Shown: piece after piece, positions 34,544 through 49,039 of the stretch
How positions within the stretch are numbered: the stretch's first letter is position 1
Layout of the letters: the number at the start of each line of letters is the position of its first letter
Origin: Tipula vernalis
Lineage: Eukaryota > Arthropoda > Insecta > Diptera > Tipulidae
Assembly (NCBI GenBank): GCA_958295665.1
Contig: OY282560.1
Span: 311,407,236-311,471,235 of the forward strand
Length of the DNA: 64,000 nt
Reading direction: 5' to 3'
Program-made: the position numbers and the translations under genes
Notes under the pieces: model-generated
What the model was told of the DNA's origin: nothing
Seen by the model: only the letters and a program-made list of their open reading frames with translations
Databases searched by the model: none

Positions 34544-35632
34544 AAGCCAAAAATGCAAAAACCACTACTATTTTTCATATGCAAAGCTTTAGAAGAGAAT
34601 TGGAGGAAAAGTGACTGTCTTTTACTTATCATCATAAACAAACGGTTAGCAACATTGAATGGTGGATTTATTTACACGATATAAAAATAATGAGTTAAAT
34701 GTATATAAAAACTCTTACACCTCCTCAGTTGAAGCGGAGTATAAATCATTTGGATTCTTATTTGAATTGAATTAGATTTTTTCGTTTCTTATTTAAATCA
34801 AATACGAATCTAATACTTCGACGAATCGTGAACATTTGAATCGAATTCACAAAAAGCCCCCTGATTTCACCGAACCAACCAAATATTCTAGTGTTTGAAT
34901 TAAGTTTGAGAATTTGAACTGAAAAATATTTACAAACAAGTCGAGCTCTCAAACCTTCTAAGAGTAAGAATCTTTTTTTGGAATTATATTCAAACCGCGA
35001 TGGCTTCAACGAAACATTTGAATTGAGTAAAATTATGCTAGATATCATATGCGGAAACCAACAACAGTTTCAGGATCGCGAAAAACTACCATCTTCTTAA
35101 TCTAACTGAAACTGTTCCAGATATTCTAACTAAGTAATAGCATTATCTACACCAAAGCATAATGGCATCTAACCCTGCACAGAGATACACGTTTTCCTGC
35201 GGCTGTAATAAAGCACAGTCTGCCAACTCGCAAAAATTAAATTTTGAATAGAGTACCGTCTAAATTTCAAATTTCAATCTGAATTCTCAAAATTTAGACA
35301 TTTTAAAATGATACGAACTTGATTTCACCAAATTAATCGAAGCTCGGAATAAAACGGTTTAATTCTTAATGCTTTAACGTTTACACTTTAGAATTGTAAA
35401 TTTAAGTCAGAAATTTGATTTCAAATTACAGACAAAAAAAACTGAGTTTTTTGCAACTCCGGGCACTACACAAATTTTCAATCTGTGTGAATTTTATACA
35501 GTCTCGCAGTTATAAGCAGTATTACGGATTGACTTAAATAAAAAAACACACCTTGAGTCATTCCCTAAAGCTCTCTTTGGCATTGCCCGACATTTGGGAT
35601 GGGGAATGGAGTTTCAGGTTGGGAAAAGTGAT

Positions 35633-35813
35633 TGCTTAAGCCACTTGAAGAACTAATATATTATTGTTAGACTTTTTAATCGGAGGCAAAATGAGCCAGA
35701 TTACGGTAAATCAACCATTTTTTAAATTTACCGTAGTCTGGCCTCCTTTTGCATCTGCTAAAAAGACTGGCAATAATATCTTAGTTCTTTGGGTGGCTTA
35801 AGCTACAAATATT
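35633..35813. mobile_element. Hairpin MITE, about 180 bp
   Basis: Arms of about 80 bp (35633-35711 and 35726-35813) pair with few mismatches. The left has GCTTAAGCCAC, AAGAACTAATAT, CGGAGGCAAAATGAG and GATTACGGTAAAT; the right has the complements. The loop is about 14 nt. There is no coding capacity. Confidence 0.8.
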
Positions 35814-37901
35814 GAAAATATCAATGCGAATGAAGTTTATCTTAAACAAATTTTAGATTAATCAACAACAACTAAAATGCGTTAAACAAGAAAATTGATC
35901 CCCTACCTTTAATCAGGGGTATCGTCTAAACCATTTACGAAATTTTAACGGATATGAGCATGATTAAAATACACACTTTTAAGGCCTATCAGAAAATTAT
36001 AGTGAAATTTTACTACTTTACCCCAGTCGGGCATATCTTTGCCTCCTCCCAAACAGACTCAGACACAATATACTATATTAGACATACTACCAGCAAAATG
36101 AGCTGTATAGATTAAGAAAAAAGGGGCTTTTATTCTACATTTTTGATGTAATGGAGACATATCCCCCTTCCCCCTTACCTTTCAGTAACTGCCAAACTGT
36201 ACGAAATGAGATTGAAAATTTATACTGTGGCTCCTGGACCATATTACATTTACGTTCACAATTCAGAATTTTAAATTTTAATTCAGAAAATCGGATGTTC
36301 TAAGCATTTTGAAAACAATACATTCGATTCTTATTATCGAATTATATTTTAATCCTTTGAAATTCCCAATATTCAGGTTATTTTAAAATGTTGAGCTATT
36401 GAAAATTTTAAATTTTATGTCGAATATAAAATTTTAAATATTTTGCTTTCTGACTTTTTAGAGCGATAAAAATTAGGATGAAATTTGGCAAAAACGTTTT
36501 TATTAACTAAATTTAAACAATTCTCAGAATACCATATTTTAAAATGAAACTAATCGTAGATAAGTTTAAATTAATTATATTAGCTATAAGGGGGAAAAGG
36601 GAAAAATGATTTTTTTTTTTAATTTAATTTATTGTGATTTGAAGCAGTGATGTATTCTGAGCCTGAAGCCCATATCCGCAGAAGTTAATGTATGATTTGA
36701 TCCGTATGTTTATCTTTCGAAGAAAATCCGAACGACATTTTTCGAACTACCTAACCACCTTTGACAAAAGTGGCTTTTTCTTCTGCCTGCCCTACGTTAG
36801 TGTCTGTTTTTTCGGTTCACATGAAATTTCAACCATGTTTGTTAACCTTTTCGAGTGACAAAAATGTCATAAATTAATTGATTGTTACAACACATTTCGA
36901 GACCTTTGAATTAAAAATCTTCCAAACATTTTCTCAATAAAACGTTAATATTCTGACATAAATATTTATTAAAGCCATATTGATGTACATTGCGCATATC
37001 AACAATTAGATATTAATATTATAGTTTTTAAATGTATAGTTTCTAACAGTTATAGGGTTAACATTAATAAAATAGTTTTATACAATTTGTATTTTATTTT
37101 TTTTACATACAATATTATTATTTATATATGGACATACATAAAACATTTTAAACATTTTTTTTTTTTTTATAAAGCAGACTCCACTTGAATTTAACATCAA
37201 ATTTGAAAACGCCAATTCCAAAGTGGTAACTTCATTAAAACCATATTTTTTTATTTGTGGCTATAAATAGTGGGTCTGCATTATAGAAAATTGATTAATA
37301 TTATAACATCAATGTGAAATTTAAGTAAACAAAAATTATAAAACATCAACCTCCGAAAACATGGTGTCTTGTGATTGGGACGAGTTCCTGATTTTTGTAA
37401 ATATTTATATAGAGAGATGTGTTTGTTTATATCCTAAATTGGTTGGCTATCAAGATCGCGGCTAAATCAGGAACTAGTAAAACTATTTTGTCTCATCATC
37501 ATTATTGGCGCAAATCAAAACAAAAAGCCTTAAAATTTATCTTCATATTCATGATAATGTGGGAACATTTATTTTCTTTCTTAACGATTAGCTAAACACC
37601 ACTAAAAGACACAAATTACACTTTTATTTTGTTTTTATGTATGTAGAATAGTTTCTTTTTGTTTACTACAAAATATATTTATGAATATATTCATGCAAAC
37701 ATTGATAGCCAATTAATTTAGAAATAAATTATTATTAACAACAATGAAAATAAATAAATAAAAATTATAATAAATAAATACAAAAAAGAAAATAGAAAAA
37801 CTTAAAACCCATGTATAAAATAATAAATGGTAAAATACTAGAGAGAAAAACAAAAGAGGAAACAATTTAAGTGTCTTAAAGTTGATACATAAGATTTAAT
37901 A

Positions 37902-37918
37902 AGAGAGAGAGAGAGAGA
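37902..37918. repeat. GA microsatellite
   Basis: A run of eight GA units in AT-rich intron sequence. Confidence 0.9.
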
Positions 37919-38248
37919 AGTAGCAAATTTTTTGAGACTGATTAAATCATAAAAACTAAAACTTTCTAATCTTAACAGATAAAAACTAAAACTAAAAAAG
38001 TTGAAGAAGAAATCAAATAACATTATATCGTAATAAAATAAATAATAACAGTAGTACAATAAACAAAAGTTAGTTTTACACCATAGTTTTAAAAAGTATT
38101 AAACTTTTTTTTATTGTTGCAACGATAAACATTTTTTTTTCGCTACACAGCGATACACTGTCCACAGCAATAAATCAATAAATTATCCAGATGAACATTC
38201 CAGGACAACTTGTATATAAATTTTGGTTTCTAGTATTGCATTTTCATT

Positions 38249-38270
38249 ATTAATAATAATAATAATAATA
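38249..38270. repeat. AAT microsatellite
   Basis: About seven TAA/AAT units in AT-rich intron sequence. No retroposon body was recognised beside it. Confidence 0.85.
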
Positions 38271-38899
38271 GTTGGGGAGTAACATTTTGATATATATTTT
38301 TATAAAAAAAAAAAAAAATAACAATAAACAAATTATCACTGCACTACGATACCTACATAATGGAAAATATTTACCCATGTAGGTGGTGTTGCAATGTTTT
38401 ATAAACATTCAACCATTTATATGAATAGCGAAAACAGTAAACATTTAATAAAACATAGTATTTTGCAGCCATAGAATTATGACGTCAATTTGAAAAATAA
38501 TATTACTAATTAAATGTTTTAAAATTAATACTCTAGATTGGTCTTAAAACAGTTAGTATTCTATAAATACTTTTGTACATCATTTAATCTGTCGATAATA
38601 ATATGCTGTCTACGTAATATGTTGAAGTATATCGATTCTATAATTAGTTTCTGAAAATATCCTTATCTACAACAACCTACACACCACATTCTCATAGAAG
38701 TGTATTTCCTAAATAAATAAAGAGTTCAATAGTCATTCAATAATAAATAATAATCTATTTTAAGATGGAAGATGGAAGAACTAAAAATGCGTGCAAATCG
38801 TTGAGAAATAAAACAATAAAAATGAATAAAGTTTTTTAATATGTAAATCATAAATGGTAATTTGAGCAACTTTCGAGTTAACTATAGTTTCGATCTAAT

Positions 38900-41690
38900 G
38901 TGTCACGTTTAACCTAGATTTCAACTCAATTTAAATTCAATCTCAAAATGACGTAATCTTTCTTATTTGTTAATTTTATCAATTTGGAGAATCGAATTTT
39001 ATAACTATGATTGGGAAATTCTACAAAAGATATTCAATAATTTTTAATAGTTTCCAAAATTGTATTTTAATTTTCTGAAATAAAGTTTCATGGGAATTCC
39101 AAACATAGTAAATTAAAATTGAAATCTAAACCTTGCCTCACATTAAAATATGTCTGTATTTTTTAAACTTTCATTGCAGATGTATAATAAATTATTCGAA
39201 TTTTAAAATTTAAAGTCTAAAATATTTTGTTAATATGGCGACGGATCGGAAATCTTACAGAAACCAATGTTAGGAATTGCATTTGAATACAATTCAAATT
39301 TAAAATCTCTGAAGTCTTAGAAACTAATTTGGGAATTTAGATTAACAAATATTAAATCAAAATAGGTTAACTAAAGGTTTCTAAATTTTTCTAGAGATCT
39401 AAGGTTTTAGAATTTGCAAGATAAGATTTTGATAGTGGAAAGCTATTTTTTTTGTAATACGAATTTGTAATTTTTGTAATTTTGTTACTTTTGTTAATTC
39501 ATTGTAATTTGTGAATCTGTCGAATTAAAATTTAAAACTTCATGAAATTCTGAGCAGCAATTCGTAAATAAGATCGTAAAAATTATTCGAAATTTTAGAT
39601 GCTCTGAAATTTCAAACATAGAATTATTTTGAAATTATACAGCAGACAGAATTTTAAAATTTCGTAGTTCCGAATACAAATTTCGAATTTTGTTAAAATA
39701 ATTTTCTGGACCGATATTTAAATTAAATTTTTGAAATGCTATAATTTTTCGGAGAATTCTTTTTAATTGAAGGATTTCAAATTAAAAATTAATTTTCAAT
39801 TTTTTTTTAAATGTAATCAAAACCTAAATTAAAACTGCTAAATTTTAAATTAAATTATTATTACCCTATTTAAATTATTAAAATTAGAAATTTAAATAAT
39901 CAAATATTTCTTAGATCTATATGTCCTAACCTTTCAAAATTTTTTCCCCCAGATTCCAAAATTTTCAATTTTAAGAATTTAATTTAGGTGTTGGAAGCTA
40001 GAATTTTCGATTCAGAAAATTTTGATTTTATAAGTTGGCATTTGGAATAACTGAATATATGCATTTTTACTATAGTGAATTTAAAAAAATACAAAATTGG
40101 AAATTAGCATTAAATTTTGATAGAATCTAAAACTTATGCAACATTTGAGTATTCATGAATTTCCCGATTTTTTTCACCAAAGTAAATAAATTCGATGTTT
40201 GAATTTACAACATACACATACACATATGTACAGTTGTACTAAAATTTTGAATTTTAACAATTAAGCATAGTGAATCTAAAACATTTGAAAATTTAAAAAA
40301 GATAAACATAAATGTACATAAACGTCAGATTTCGAAATTGTAAAGTTTAAATTTGACAATACCTTTAGCAACAAATTTAGCACTCAGAAAGGTAAAATAC
40401 AGATCAAAATTCATTTATGTGAAATATTGTTCAAAATTTTCTAAAAATGCAAGAAATTCAGAATCAGTTTCTATATTTTATAGTAAATTTGTATTTAATT
40501 TTACCAAATTCTTCTATTCAAATCCTTTTCTGAACTTTATTTTACACTTTTGAAGAACAATCAAAACTGCATACTTTGATTTTAATTTTGCTGAAATCTG
40601 CAATTAGAGCAGTTGAAAATTGGGCAGCAATGTTATACGTTATTATAATGGAATTTTTGAATTTTCCGTTTCCAATAACAAAATTTTAGGTCTAAAATTT
40701 CAGAATTTGAAAGCTACTAATCTTAGAATTAAAATTAATTATATTATTAATTGGATTATTTGGAACCTTCAGAATTTTTTAGAATTAAATCCGTTGAGTT
40801 AAAATTTGAGATTTGAAAGAATTTCAAATTCAAAATAGTATAAATTCAATATTTCCAAAATTTAAATTTTTTTTTTTATCCATAAAAAATTAAACTGATT
40901 TTAAGTGATTAAAAATTTATAAAATTTGATAATTCGTAATCTGCTTTAAACACAAAAACCTTATTGTAAATTCAGAAATTCGACTTGCAAATTTTATAAG
41001 ACCTAAAATATATTGTTGTTACACATAATACAAAAATTTTGAAATCCAACAAACTCCATAAAATTAAAATTCACAAAAACTAAAATTTAACTTTTCTACG
41101 AACCAAATTTTTAAAAATCAAAAATCCGGATTGAAATTCTACTTCAAAATTATAGAATTAGAAATAAAATTACGTTTTTCAAAATTTGCTAAATTCTGGC
41201 AGAGCAAGATAATTTCACACAACATCAGCGGTTATGAAATTAGGAATAAAAACAGACATCTAATTTATGGATAAATTTTGATTGACAAGTTTTCCAGGTA
41301 TCCAGTCCGATTTCTCAGAAATCGACTCAACCAAAATAGTTTCACTGATTGACACCATTTGACCCAAATATCATAAAACTTGTTCGCGTTTTACCAATCG
41401 CGATTTTAAATCTTAATTTAGAATTTTTCGAAATTTATGATGTAAACAACATGATTTCTTTGGATAAAATGAACTTGAAATTTAACAAAATTCGAAACTC
41501 GAAAATTTTAAAAATGAGGTTTACACTTCTAGAACTGAAGTTCAGAAAATTTAAATTTTTCCCAGAAACGCAATTTTATAATTTTTGTTTGTCTTTAATT
41601 TTAGACAATTTAGAATTTGGGAAATAGAATTGGATTTACTATTATTGTAATTTTCAAAGAGTAGAAATCAAAATCTCGAAAGAATTTTGC
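38900..41690. repeat. Low-complexity AT-rich region of AAATTTT-type words
   Basis: The sequence is dominated by recurring words such as GAAATTTTAGA, AATTTTGAAATT and TTTAAAATTT, with no clean period. Open frames (for example 41349-41627) reflect low complexity and have no family signature. It merges into the clearer tandem array to its right. Confidence 0.5.
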
Positions 41691-44600
41691 ATTAAAAATA
41701 TAAGCTTTAGATTTAATTTTAATTAATTTAAAAAATGTAATTGGCAAGTTCAGATATTTTCTTTCCGGCATTCTTCCAAAATTAAATTTTAAAACTGAGA
41801 TTCAGATTTTCAGATTTGAAGTTCTAACTAATAAATAGGTTAAGAAAATTTGAGACATTTATTTTATTCATTTTAGATTGTCTGTAATCATAAAAAAATA
41901 AGATTTTGGGGAGCAGAATTGAGTTTATTATTAAAGTAATTTCCAAAATATGAAAATATCAAAATCTGGAAAGAATTTTGAATTTAATTGTTAAGTTTCA
42001 ATTGTTTGTTTGTGTAATTGGACTCTTTTTTCCGGATATTTTCTTTCCAACATTTCTTCCAGAATTAGAGTATTAAAACTTAGTTCCAGATTTTCAGAAT
42101 TAAATTTCTAATTATTCACCTAGTCCACAAAAAATTTAAAATTTGACATACATTTATTTTTTTTAATTTTAGCTTGTTTTTAGGGTTTATTATTAAGTTA
42201 ATTTTCTAAAAATACAAATCAAAATCTGAAAAATGTTTGAATAAAACAAAAAGTTAAGAATTTTTTAAGGAAATTGTCTAATAAGAAAATTTTATAAATT
42301 TCCGAAAGCAAAAAATGAAAAATATTGGTTTTTGAAAATTATAAATTAGAATGGACGTTTTGCAATTTTTGATTTAGAAATCTTTTTCCCTCTCTTTTTC
42401 AAAAAAATCCAAACTATAAAAAGTCCAAACTCTAGACAATTTCGGATTTGGGTAATAGAATTGGATTTATTACTATCGTAATTTTCAAAGAGTTGAAATC
42501 AAAATCTCGAAAGAATTTTGCATTAAAACTGTAAGCTTTAGATTTAATTTTAAAGTATAATTTAAAATTATAATTAATTAATTTAAAAAATATAATTGGT
42601 AAGTTCAGATATTTTCTTTCCGGCATTCTTCCAGAATTAAATTTTAAAACTTAGATTCAGATTTTCAGAATTGAAGTTCTAATTAATAATCAGATTCAAA
42701 AAATTTAAATTTTGGCAGAAATTTATTTTTATAATGTTAGTTTATCGTTAATTTTAGAAAATTTAGAATTTGGGATATTTCCCAAATTGAGTTTATTATT
42801 ACCGTAATTTTCAAAGAGTAGAAATTAAAATTTGGGAAGAATTTTGAATTAAAAAGTTAAGCTTTTGGTTTAATTTTAAAGTTTAATTTAGAATTTTAAT
42901 TAATTAATTTAAAAAAAATGTAATTAACAAGTTTTAGAGATATTTTTTTTCCGGTATCTAGAATTAAATTTTAAAACTGAGATTCAGATTTTCAGATTTG
43001 AAGTTCTAACTAATAAACAGGTTAAGAAAATTTGAATTTTGACAGAAATTTTCTTTATTAATTTTAGATTGTTTTTATTCTTAAAAAATTTAGAATTTGG
43101 AAAACAGAATTGAGTTTATTATTAAATTACCTAATTTCCAAAATTAGAAAATATCAAAATCTGGAAAGAATTTTGAATTTAATAATTAAGTTTCAGTGTA
43201 ATTAGAGTCTTTATTCCAAATATTTTGTTTCCAACATTTCTTCCATAATTACAACTATTAAAACTAAGTTTCAGATTTTAAGCATTAAATTTCCAATTAT
43301 TCACTTAGTTCAAAAAATTTAAAATTTGACGTAAATTTATTTTTTTTAATTTTAGCTTGTTTTTAATTTTGAAAAATTTTAAATTTTGGGACACGGAATT
43401 GGGTTTATTATTATTAAGTTAATTTTCTAAGAATAAAAATAAAAATCTGAAAAATGTTTGAATTAAACAAAAATTAAGAATTTTTTAAATTGAAGGGATT
43501 ATATCCAGAGGAAATTGTCTAATAAGAAAATGTTATAAATTTTCGAAACCAAAAATGAAAAATATTGGTTTTCGAAAATTATAAATTAGAATGGACGTTT
43601 GGCAATTTTTGATTTAAAAATCTTTTTCCCTCTCTTTTTCAAAAAAGTCCAAACTCTAAAAAGTCCAAACTCTAGACAATTTCGAATTTGGGAAATAGAA
43701 TTGGATTTATTACTATCGTAATTTTCAAAGAGTTGAAATCAAAATCTCGAAAGAATTTTGCATTAAAAATGTAAGCTTTAGATTTAATTTTAAAGTACAA
43801 ATTAATTAATTTAAAAAATATAATTGGTAAGTTCAGATATTTTCTTTCCGGCATTCTTCCAGAATTAAATTTTAAAACTAAGATTCAGATTTTGACAGAA
43901 ATTTATTTTTATAAGGTTAGTTTATCTTTAATTTTAGAAAATTTAGAATTTGGGATATTTCCCAAATTGAGTTTATTATTACCGTAATTTTCAAAGAGTA
44001 GAAATTAAAATTTGGGAAGAATTTTGAATTAAAAAGTTAAGCTTTTGGTTTAATTTTAAAGTTTAATTTAGAATTTTAATTAATTAACTTAAAAAAATGT
44101 AATTAAAGAGATATTTTTTTTCCGGCATCTAGAATTAAATTTTAAAACTGAGATTCAGATTTTCAGATTTGAAGTTCTAACTAATAAACAGGTTAAGAAA
44201 ATTTGAATTTTGACAGAAATTTACTTTATTAATTTTAGATTGTCTCTAATATTAAAAAGTTTAGAATTTGGAGAACAGAATTGAGTTTGTTATTAAAGTA
44301 CCTAATTTCCAAAATTAGAAAATATCAAAATCTGGAAAGAATTTTGAATTTAATAGTTAAGTTTCAGTGTAATTAGAGTCTTTTTCCAAATATTTTGTTT
44401 CCAACATTTCTTCCATAATTACAACTATTAAAACTAAATTTCAGATTTTAAGAATTAAATTTCCAATTATTCACCTAGTTCAAAAAATTTAAAATCTGAC
44501 ATAAATATATTTTTTTTTAATTTTAGTTTGTTTTAATTTTGGAAAATTTAAAATTTGGGAAACGGAATTGGGTTTTTTATTATGTAAATTTTCAAAGAAT

Positions 44601-45400
44601 AAAAATCAAAATCTGAAAAAATGTTTGAATAAAACAAAAAATTAAGAATTTTGAATGGTTTTTGAAAATTGACAAATTGGCATTTCTTCCAGAACTAAAT
44701 TTTAAAACTGAGATTCAGATTTTTAGAATAGAAGTTCTAACTAATAAACTGGTTAAGAAAATTTGAATTTTGATAGAAATTTATTCTATTCATTTTAGAT
44801 TGTCTTTAATCTTAAAAAAATTAGAATTTGGGGAACAAAATTGAGTTTATTATTAAAATAATTTCCAAAATTAGAAAATATCAAAATCTAGAAAGAATTT
44901 TGAATTATAATTGGACTCTTTTTTCTGGATATTTTCTTTCCGACATTTCTTCCAGAATACGAGTATTAAAATTAAGTTTCAGATTTTCAGAATTAAATTA
45001 TTCACCTAGTTCAAAAATTTAACAGAAATTTATTTTTTTTAATTTTAGTTTGTTTTTAATTTTGGAAAATTTAAAATTTTGGGAAACGGAATTGGGTTTA
45101 TTATTATGTTAATTTTCAAAGAATAAAAATCAAAATCTGAAAAATGTTTGAATAAAACAAAAAATTAAGATTTTTTTTAAATTGAGAGGATTATCCAGAG
45201 GAAATTGTCTAATACGAACATTTTATAAATTTCCGAAAGCAAAAATGTAAAATATTGGTTTTTGAAAATTATGAATTTCTAGGAGACATTCTACTATGGC
45301 TAGGACGCATATAATTGCATAGCTTTTAATAGAATTTAAGGGCAAATTAGAATGGACGTTTTACAATTTTGATTTAAAAACCTTTTTCGTTCTCTTTTTC
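41620..45400. repeat. Complex tandem array with higher-order repeats
   Basis: Recognisable blocks recur in shuffled order. TTCAGATATTTTCTTTCCGG with GCATTCTTCCA appears at about 41750, 42605 and 43833. A block with AATATTGGTTTT, then AAAATTATAAATTAGAATGG and ACGTTT lies at about 42324 and 43561, with a diverged copy at 45253-45358. A block with CAAAGAGTTGAAATCAAAAT and CTCGAAAGAATTTTGCATTA lies at about 42487 and 43727, with a near match at 41657. The 42.30-42.68 and 43.54-43.87 kb segments are nearly identical, at about 1.24 kb spacing. Unit identity is much higher than in neighbouring AT-rich DNA, so duplication is fairly recent. Confidence 0.8.
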
Positions 45401-48400
45401 AAAAAAGTCGAAACTCTAAGCAATTGGAAAAAGAATAGAAAATCTAGCGTGTGGCACGTTACTTTACGCGTTGAAATTTCATGTTAACAATTAACAAGTT
45501 AACAGCTAAAACTATGATATATTCATGTCTGAGATGTACAACTCTGTGGAATTTAGTCTACAACATATTAAAATACAAATACACAAGTATTATCTTGCTA
45601 TACTAATTGGCACAAAGTTACATAATATTGAAGAGTTCTGCGCCACACTCACTCCATTATTTCCTAACAAAAAAAAAAGGAAAAAATTCTCTTGATACAT
45701 GATATAATGAAATACTACGCAGACAGCATTTTAATGAATAATTCTAATATCACACATGTGTATACGATTAATTTAGCAGTTTGACCTATAAATCGAAAAA
45801 ATATAAAATAAAATTTTGTCTCTATAATTTTTCCCAAACAAAAACCCAAACCTCAAACTCCTCCAGAATACTAATAATAAATAAAAATCTATATAAACGT
45901 CTCGAATACAAATAAATATTTTTAGACTATCTAAATCTAAAATTCTATTCAGTCCTATTCCTATTATATACACACGCAAGTGTATATTATACAAAAAAAT
46001 CTTAGTTGTACACAAAAGGAAAACTTATAAATAAAAATTTTATTGATTTCAGATTTAAAAATAATAATACTATTCAATTTTCAACTTTAATATTTATTGG
46101 TCGTTGTCGATTCTTTTGTAGGAATATGTAAAAAATAAATAAACTTTATGTGCTTTTACTTCAAACCCTCGGAATATCTTATCAACCATTCTGTATCCAA
46201 CATGTATTTAAATAGTTTTCACTAAAATTATTTAATCTATATTCGAAAATAATTTTAAATGTATTCGGGAAAGTTCTTAGCAAAATTACAGCAAAGCGTC
46301 TTACTATTAAATAAGTAAACAATCGCAAAAAAAAAAAAATGTCAATTCCATCGACGGTATATTATATATCCATGAATACACATTGTGTTGTTTGTAATAT
46401 CGATTACATTATGTGTTATCAGTGATTTTGAATACTTCAAAAAGCGTAAAAAGCGCTTTACGTAAAAAAGGAAATTTATTATAGTCGAAATGTCTGAAGT
46501 TGAAATTGATTTTTGTTTTTAACTTAATTCAAGAGTATAACTGTAGCTCTTGAAATGTTGTCTATGTTCTCCCTGTTTGTTTTCAATTTAGTACATAAAA
46601 CATTTTTTTTTTTTTTTTTTTTTTTTATAAAGAGAAAGGTAATTAAAATATTTTTGTACTTGTTTAAAAATGAAAGTGATGGGTATATTCACTAAGTAAT
46701 TATGAAATAAAACTTTCAACTAATTTTGGCGTGAAAGTAAAAATGTGTATATTTGCGAACACAATAAATTTTGTTGTTAATTGCAAACATCAAAATGAGG
46801 GGACCTCCAAACTAGAGGCAATAAATTATCGCCGATTGTAAATTATCAATATTTATTGATGATACACATCCATCTAGTAGCTCCCGCTTTTGGTGAATTT
46901 ATTTAAAATTGGGCTAAATTTGAAATTGTTAGGAGAAAAGTGGTCTAATAATGGATTACCTAGTCTGTAGTTGCCGTCATTTATCGAAAATTCGTCGTTG
47001 AAATATACTTATTTTTTTAATTTTCCAACTTTAAGATTTATATTTTAATAAAAATTGTATTTAATTGATTTATAATTTATGTCATTTTTAATTTTTTATA
47101 AAATAATCAAGGCGCTTTGAAAACCGAAACATCGGAGATTATTTCGTAAAAAACGTAAAATAAACATAAATAAGTTATAAACCAATTAAATAAAATTTTT
47201 ATTGAATTATCTTTAAATCTTTATTAAAAACGTCAGATAATCGTAGTGTGATAAATTCTTTATCCTTTATCTCCTTTAAAAATCTTTAAAATTTTCATCG
47301 TATCATCATGATATCTTTTTTCTCCGTGATAACCCATTTAAATTTATTTATGTACTTATATAAGTGGAAATAAAAGAAAAAATACAAAAACAACATAGCA
47401 CGAATAGGACGTACGACATTTTTAACAGAAAATTTGTTGCGAGCTTATCCCAAACAGACAAATCCTTAAAATGAGTAAATTATTTCAAAGACAACAGGTT
47501 TAGTAAACCGAATTGATGGACAACACCATTATGCCTGTAATTATATCACGAATTTAATGATCCTGAGGTAATCTTCTAGGAAACTTACTCAAGAAGAGTA
47601 AGATCTGTTTGGAAAAAGGTGTACCAGTTTTTTTTAGTGCAAAACTATTAAACAAAAATAAAAAAAATTCTATTTGCCTATTTCAAATCTTGAAAACAAT
47701 TCAAAAGACAAATTTTAATCTATAAACTCTACAAATCTATAACCACTAACGAATCCGATCACACTTCAAAAAATATAGGTAGCGTTGAAAATCGCATAAT
47801 AATTGTATGGGACGGTATCAAAGAGCTAAACGGTTTATGGCCAAGCAAAAAACAGAATTTATCCAATGTCACAATCACTGGTTCCTTTGAAAAGGAACGT
47901 AAAGCACGTGATTAAAATCACTGTACCAGGTGGTTTTATGATCTGATTATAATACGATGGAGGGCAACAGAACAACGCACAAAACCAAAAACATTAAAAG
48001 AACCACTGTCAAAAATCGGATGAAGGTTATGCTCTATGTTTGTATTTTTCGTTCCGGTCCACTTTCGATTTTTATTGATTTTTATGTTCTGGTTACGGTT
48101 CGGATTCGAAACCACTATTTCACACATACTATTTCGAATAAATTAGTTCGTTTGTCCGTTCAACATGAGATTGAAGTTAGTTCAAAAAAATTCTGCGCTG
48201 CGCTAACCAACATTCCAAATGCTGTTTTCAATACAATTTTTAATATTTCACTAAATTCATAGAGCTTCAGGGGAAGAGTAACTTGTATACCCTGTTAGGG
48301 GAAAGGATAATTTGTTTAAATGTAGACGTACACGGAAGTTACGCAAGGAAACGTACATTAATCGTAAACATAAAAAAAATCAAAAATCTGAAACGTTCAA

Positions 48401-49008
48401 AATTAACCGAATGACGATAATTTTATGCTAATGCAAGATAATATAAAACATTACGTTTCCAGAGTCATGAATGAATACTTGGCAGAAATATTTCGAAGAT
48501 GACATGGCTGGAAAGGAGTCCTAACTTGAATTAGAATTCAGAACATAAGAAAAATAACCCTTGAATTAGGATTTTATAAACAACCTTCTTGAAAGGGTTT
48601 TTGGTCACAAAATTTTTGACTGAGATTAGTGAACTAATCTCTCAATATTTTGAAGTTAACCCCTTTTTAGTAAGTTTAGTCATAGTACAAATTGCGCCAC
48701 TTTATGTAAATGTTAAAATAAAATTGTAAATACAAGTTGCGCTGTTTTAATATAGATGGAACTATTATCAACATTTTTAAAGGTACAAAAATTTGTAGTA
48801 GTAATGAAAGAAATTGAAAATATTAATTAATAATTAAGGTCTTTAAATTATAAATAATTTTTTTAATGTTTTCGTTGTTTTTATTTTGGTTTAGTTTTTG
48901 AACAAAATCAAAAAAATCAACTCAAACAAGAGTGATGATATTTGTATTAATACCGATGCTACAAAGACAAAGTTTCGAAAATAACTGGCTACATCTTACA
49001 AATAATGT

Positions 49009-49039
<31 letters not shown>

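Larger units (their letters stand above)
33160..34741 (+). mobile_element. Tc1-like element with about 110-bp inverted termini
   Basis: The left end (33160-33270) contains CACTCCACTTCAACTGA, then ACTCATTATTTTTA, AATCCACCATTCAA and GTTGCTAACCGTT. The right end (34631-34741) is its reverse complement with minor changes. A second partial copy of the tip, GTGTTTTTTGCGTCAACTGA, lies at about 33342, as in inverted-repeat/direct-repeat Tc1 elements. The right end is followed by TA. The 1.58-kb size fits Tc1. The interior has transposase relics and a large palindrome. Confidence 0.85.

Noticed and set aside
37838..38059. 73-codon minus-strand frame rich in Tyr and Phe
   Set aside because: Composition reflects AT-rich low-complexity DNA. 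The GA microsatellite lies inside it and no family resemblance is seen.
47936..48262. Overlapping open frames of 63 and 101 codons on opposite strands
   Set aside because: They are normal in length for this region, have no domain signature, and no splice or repeat context supports either.
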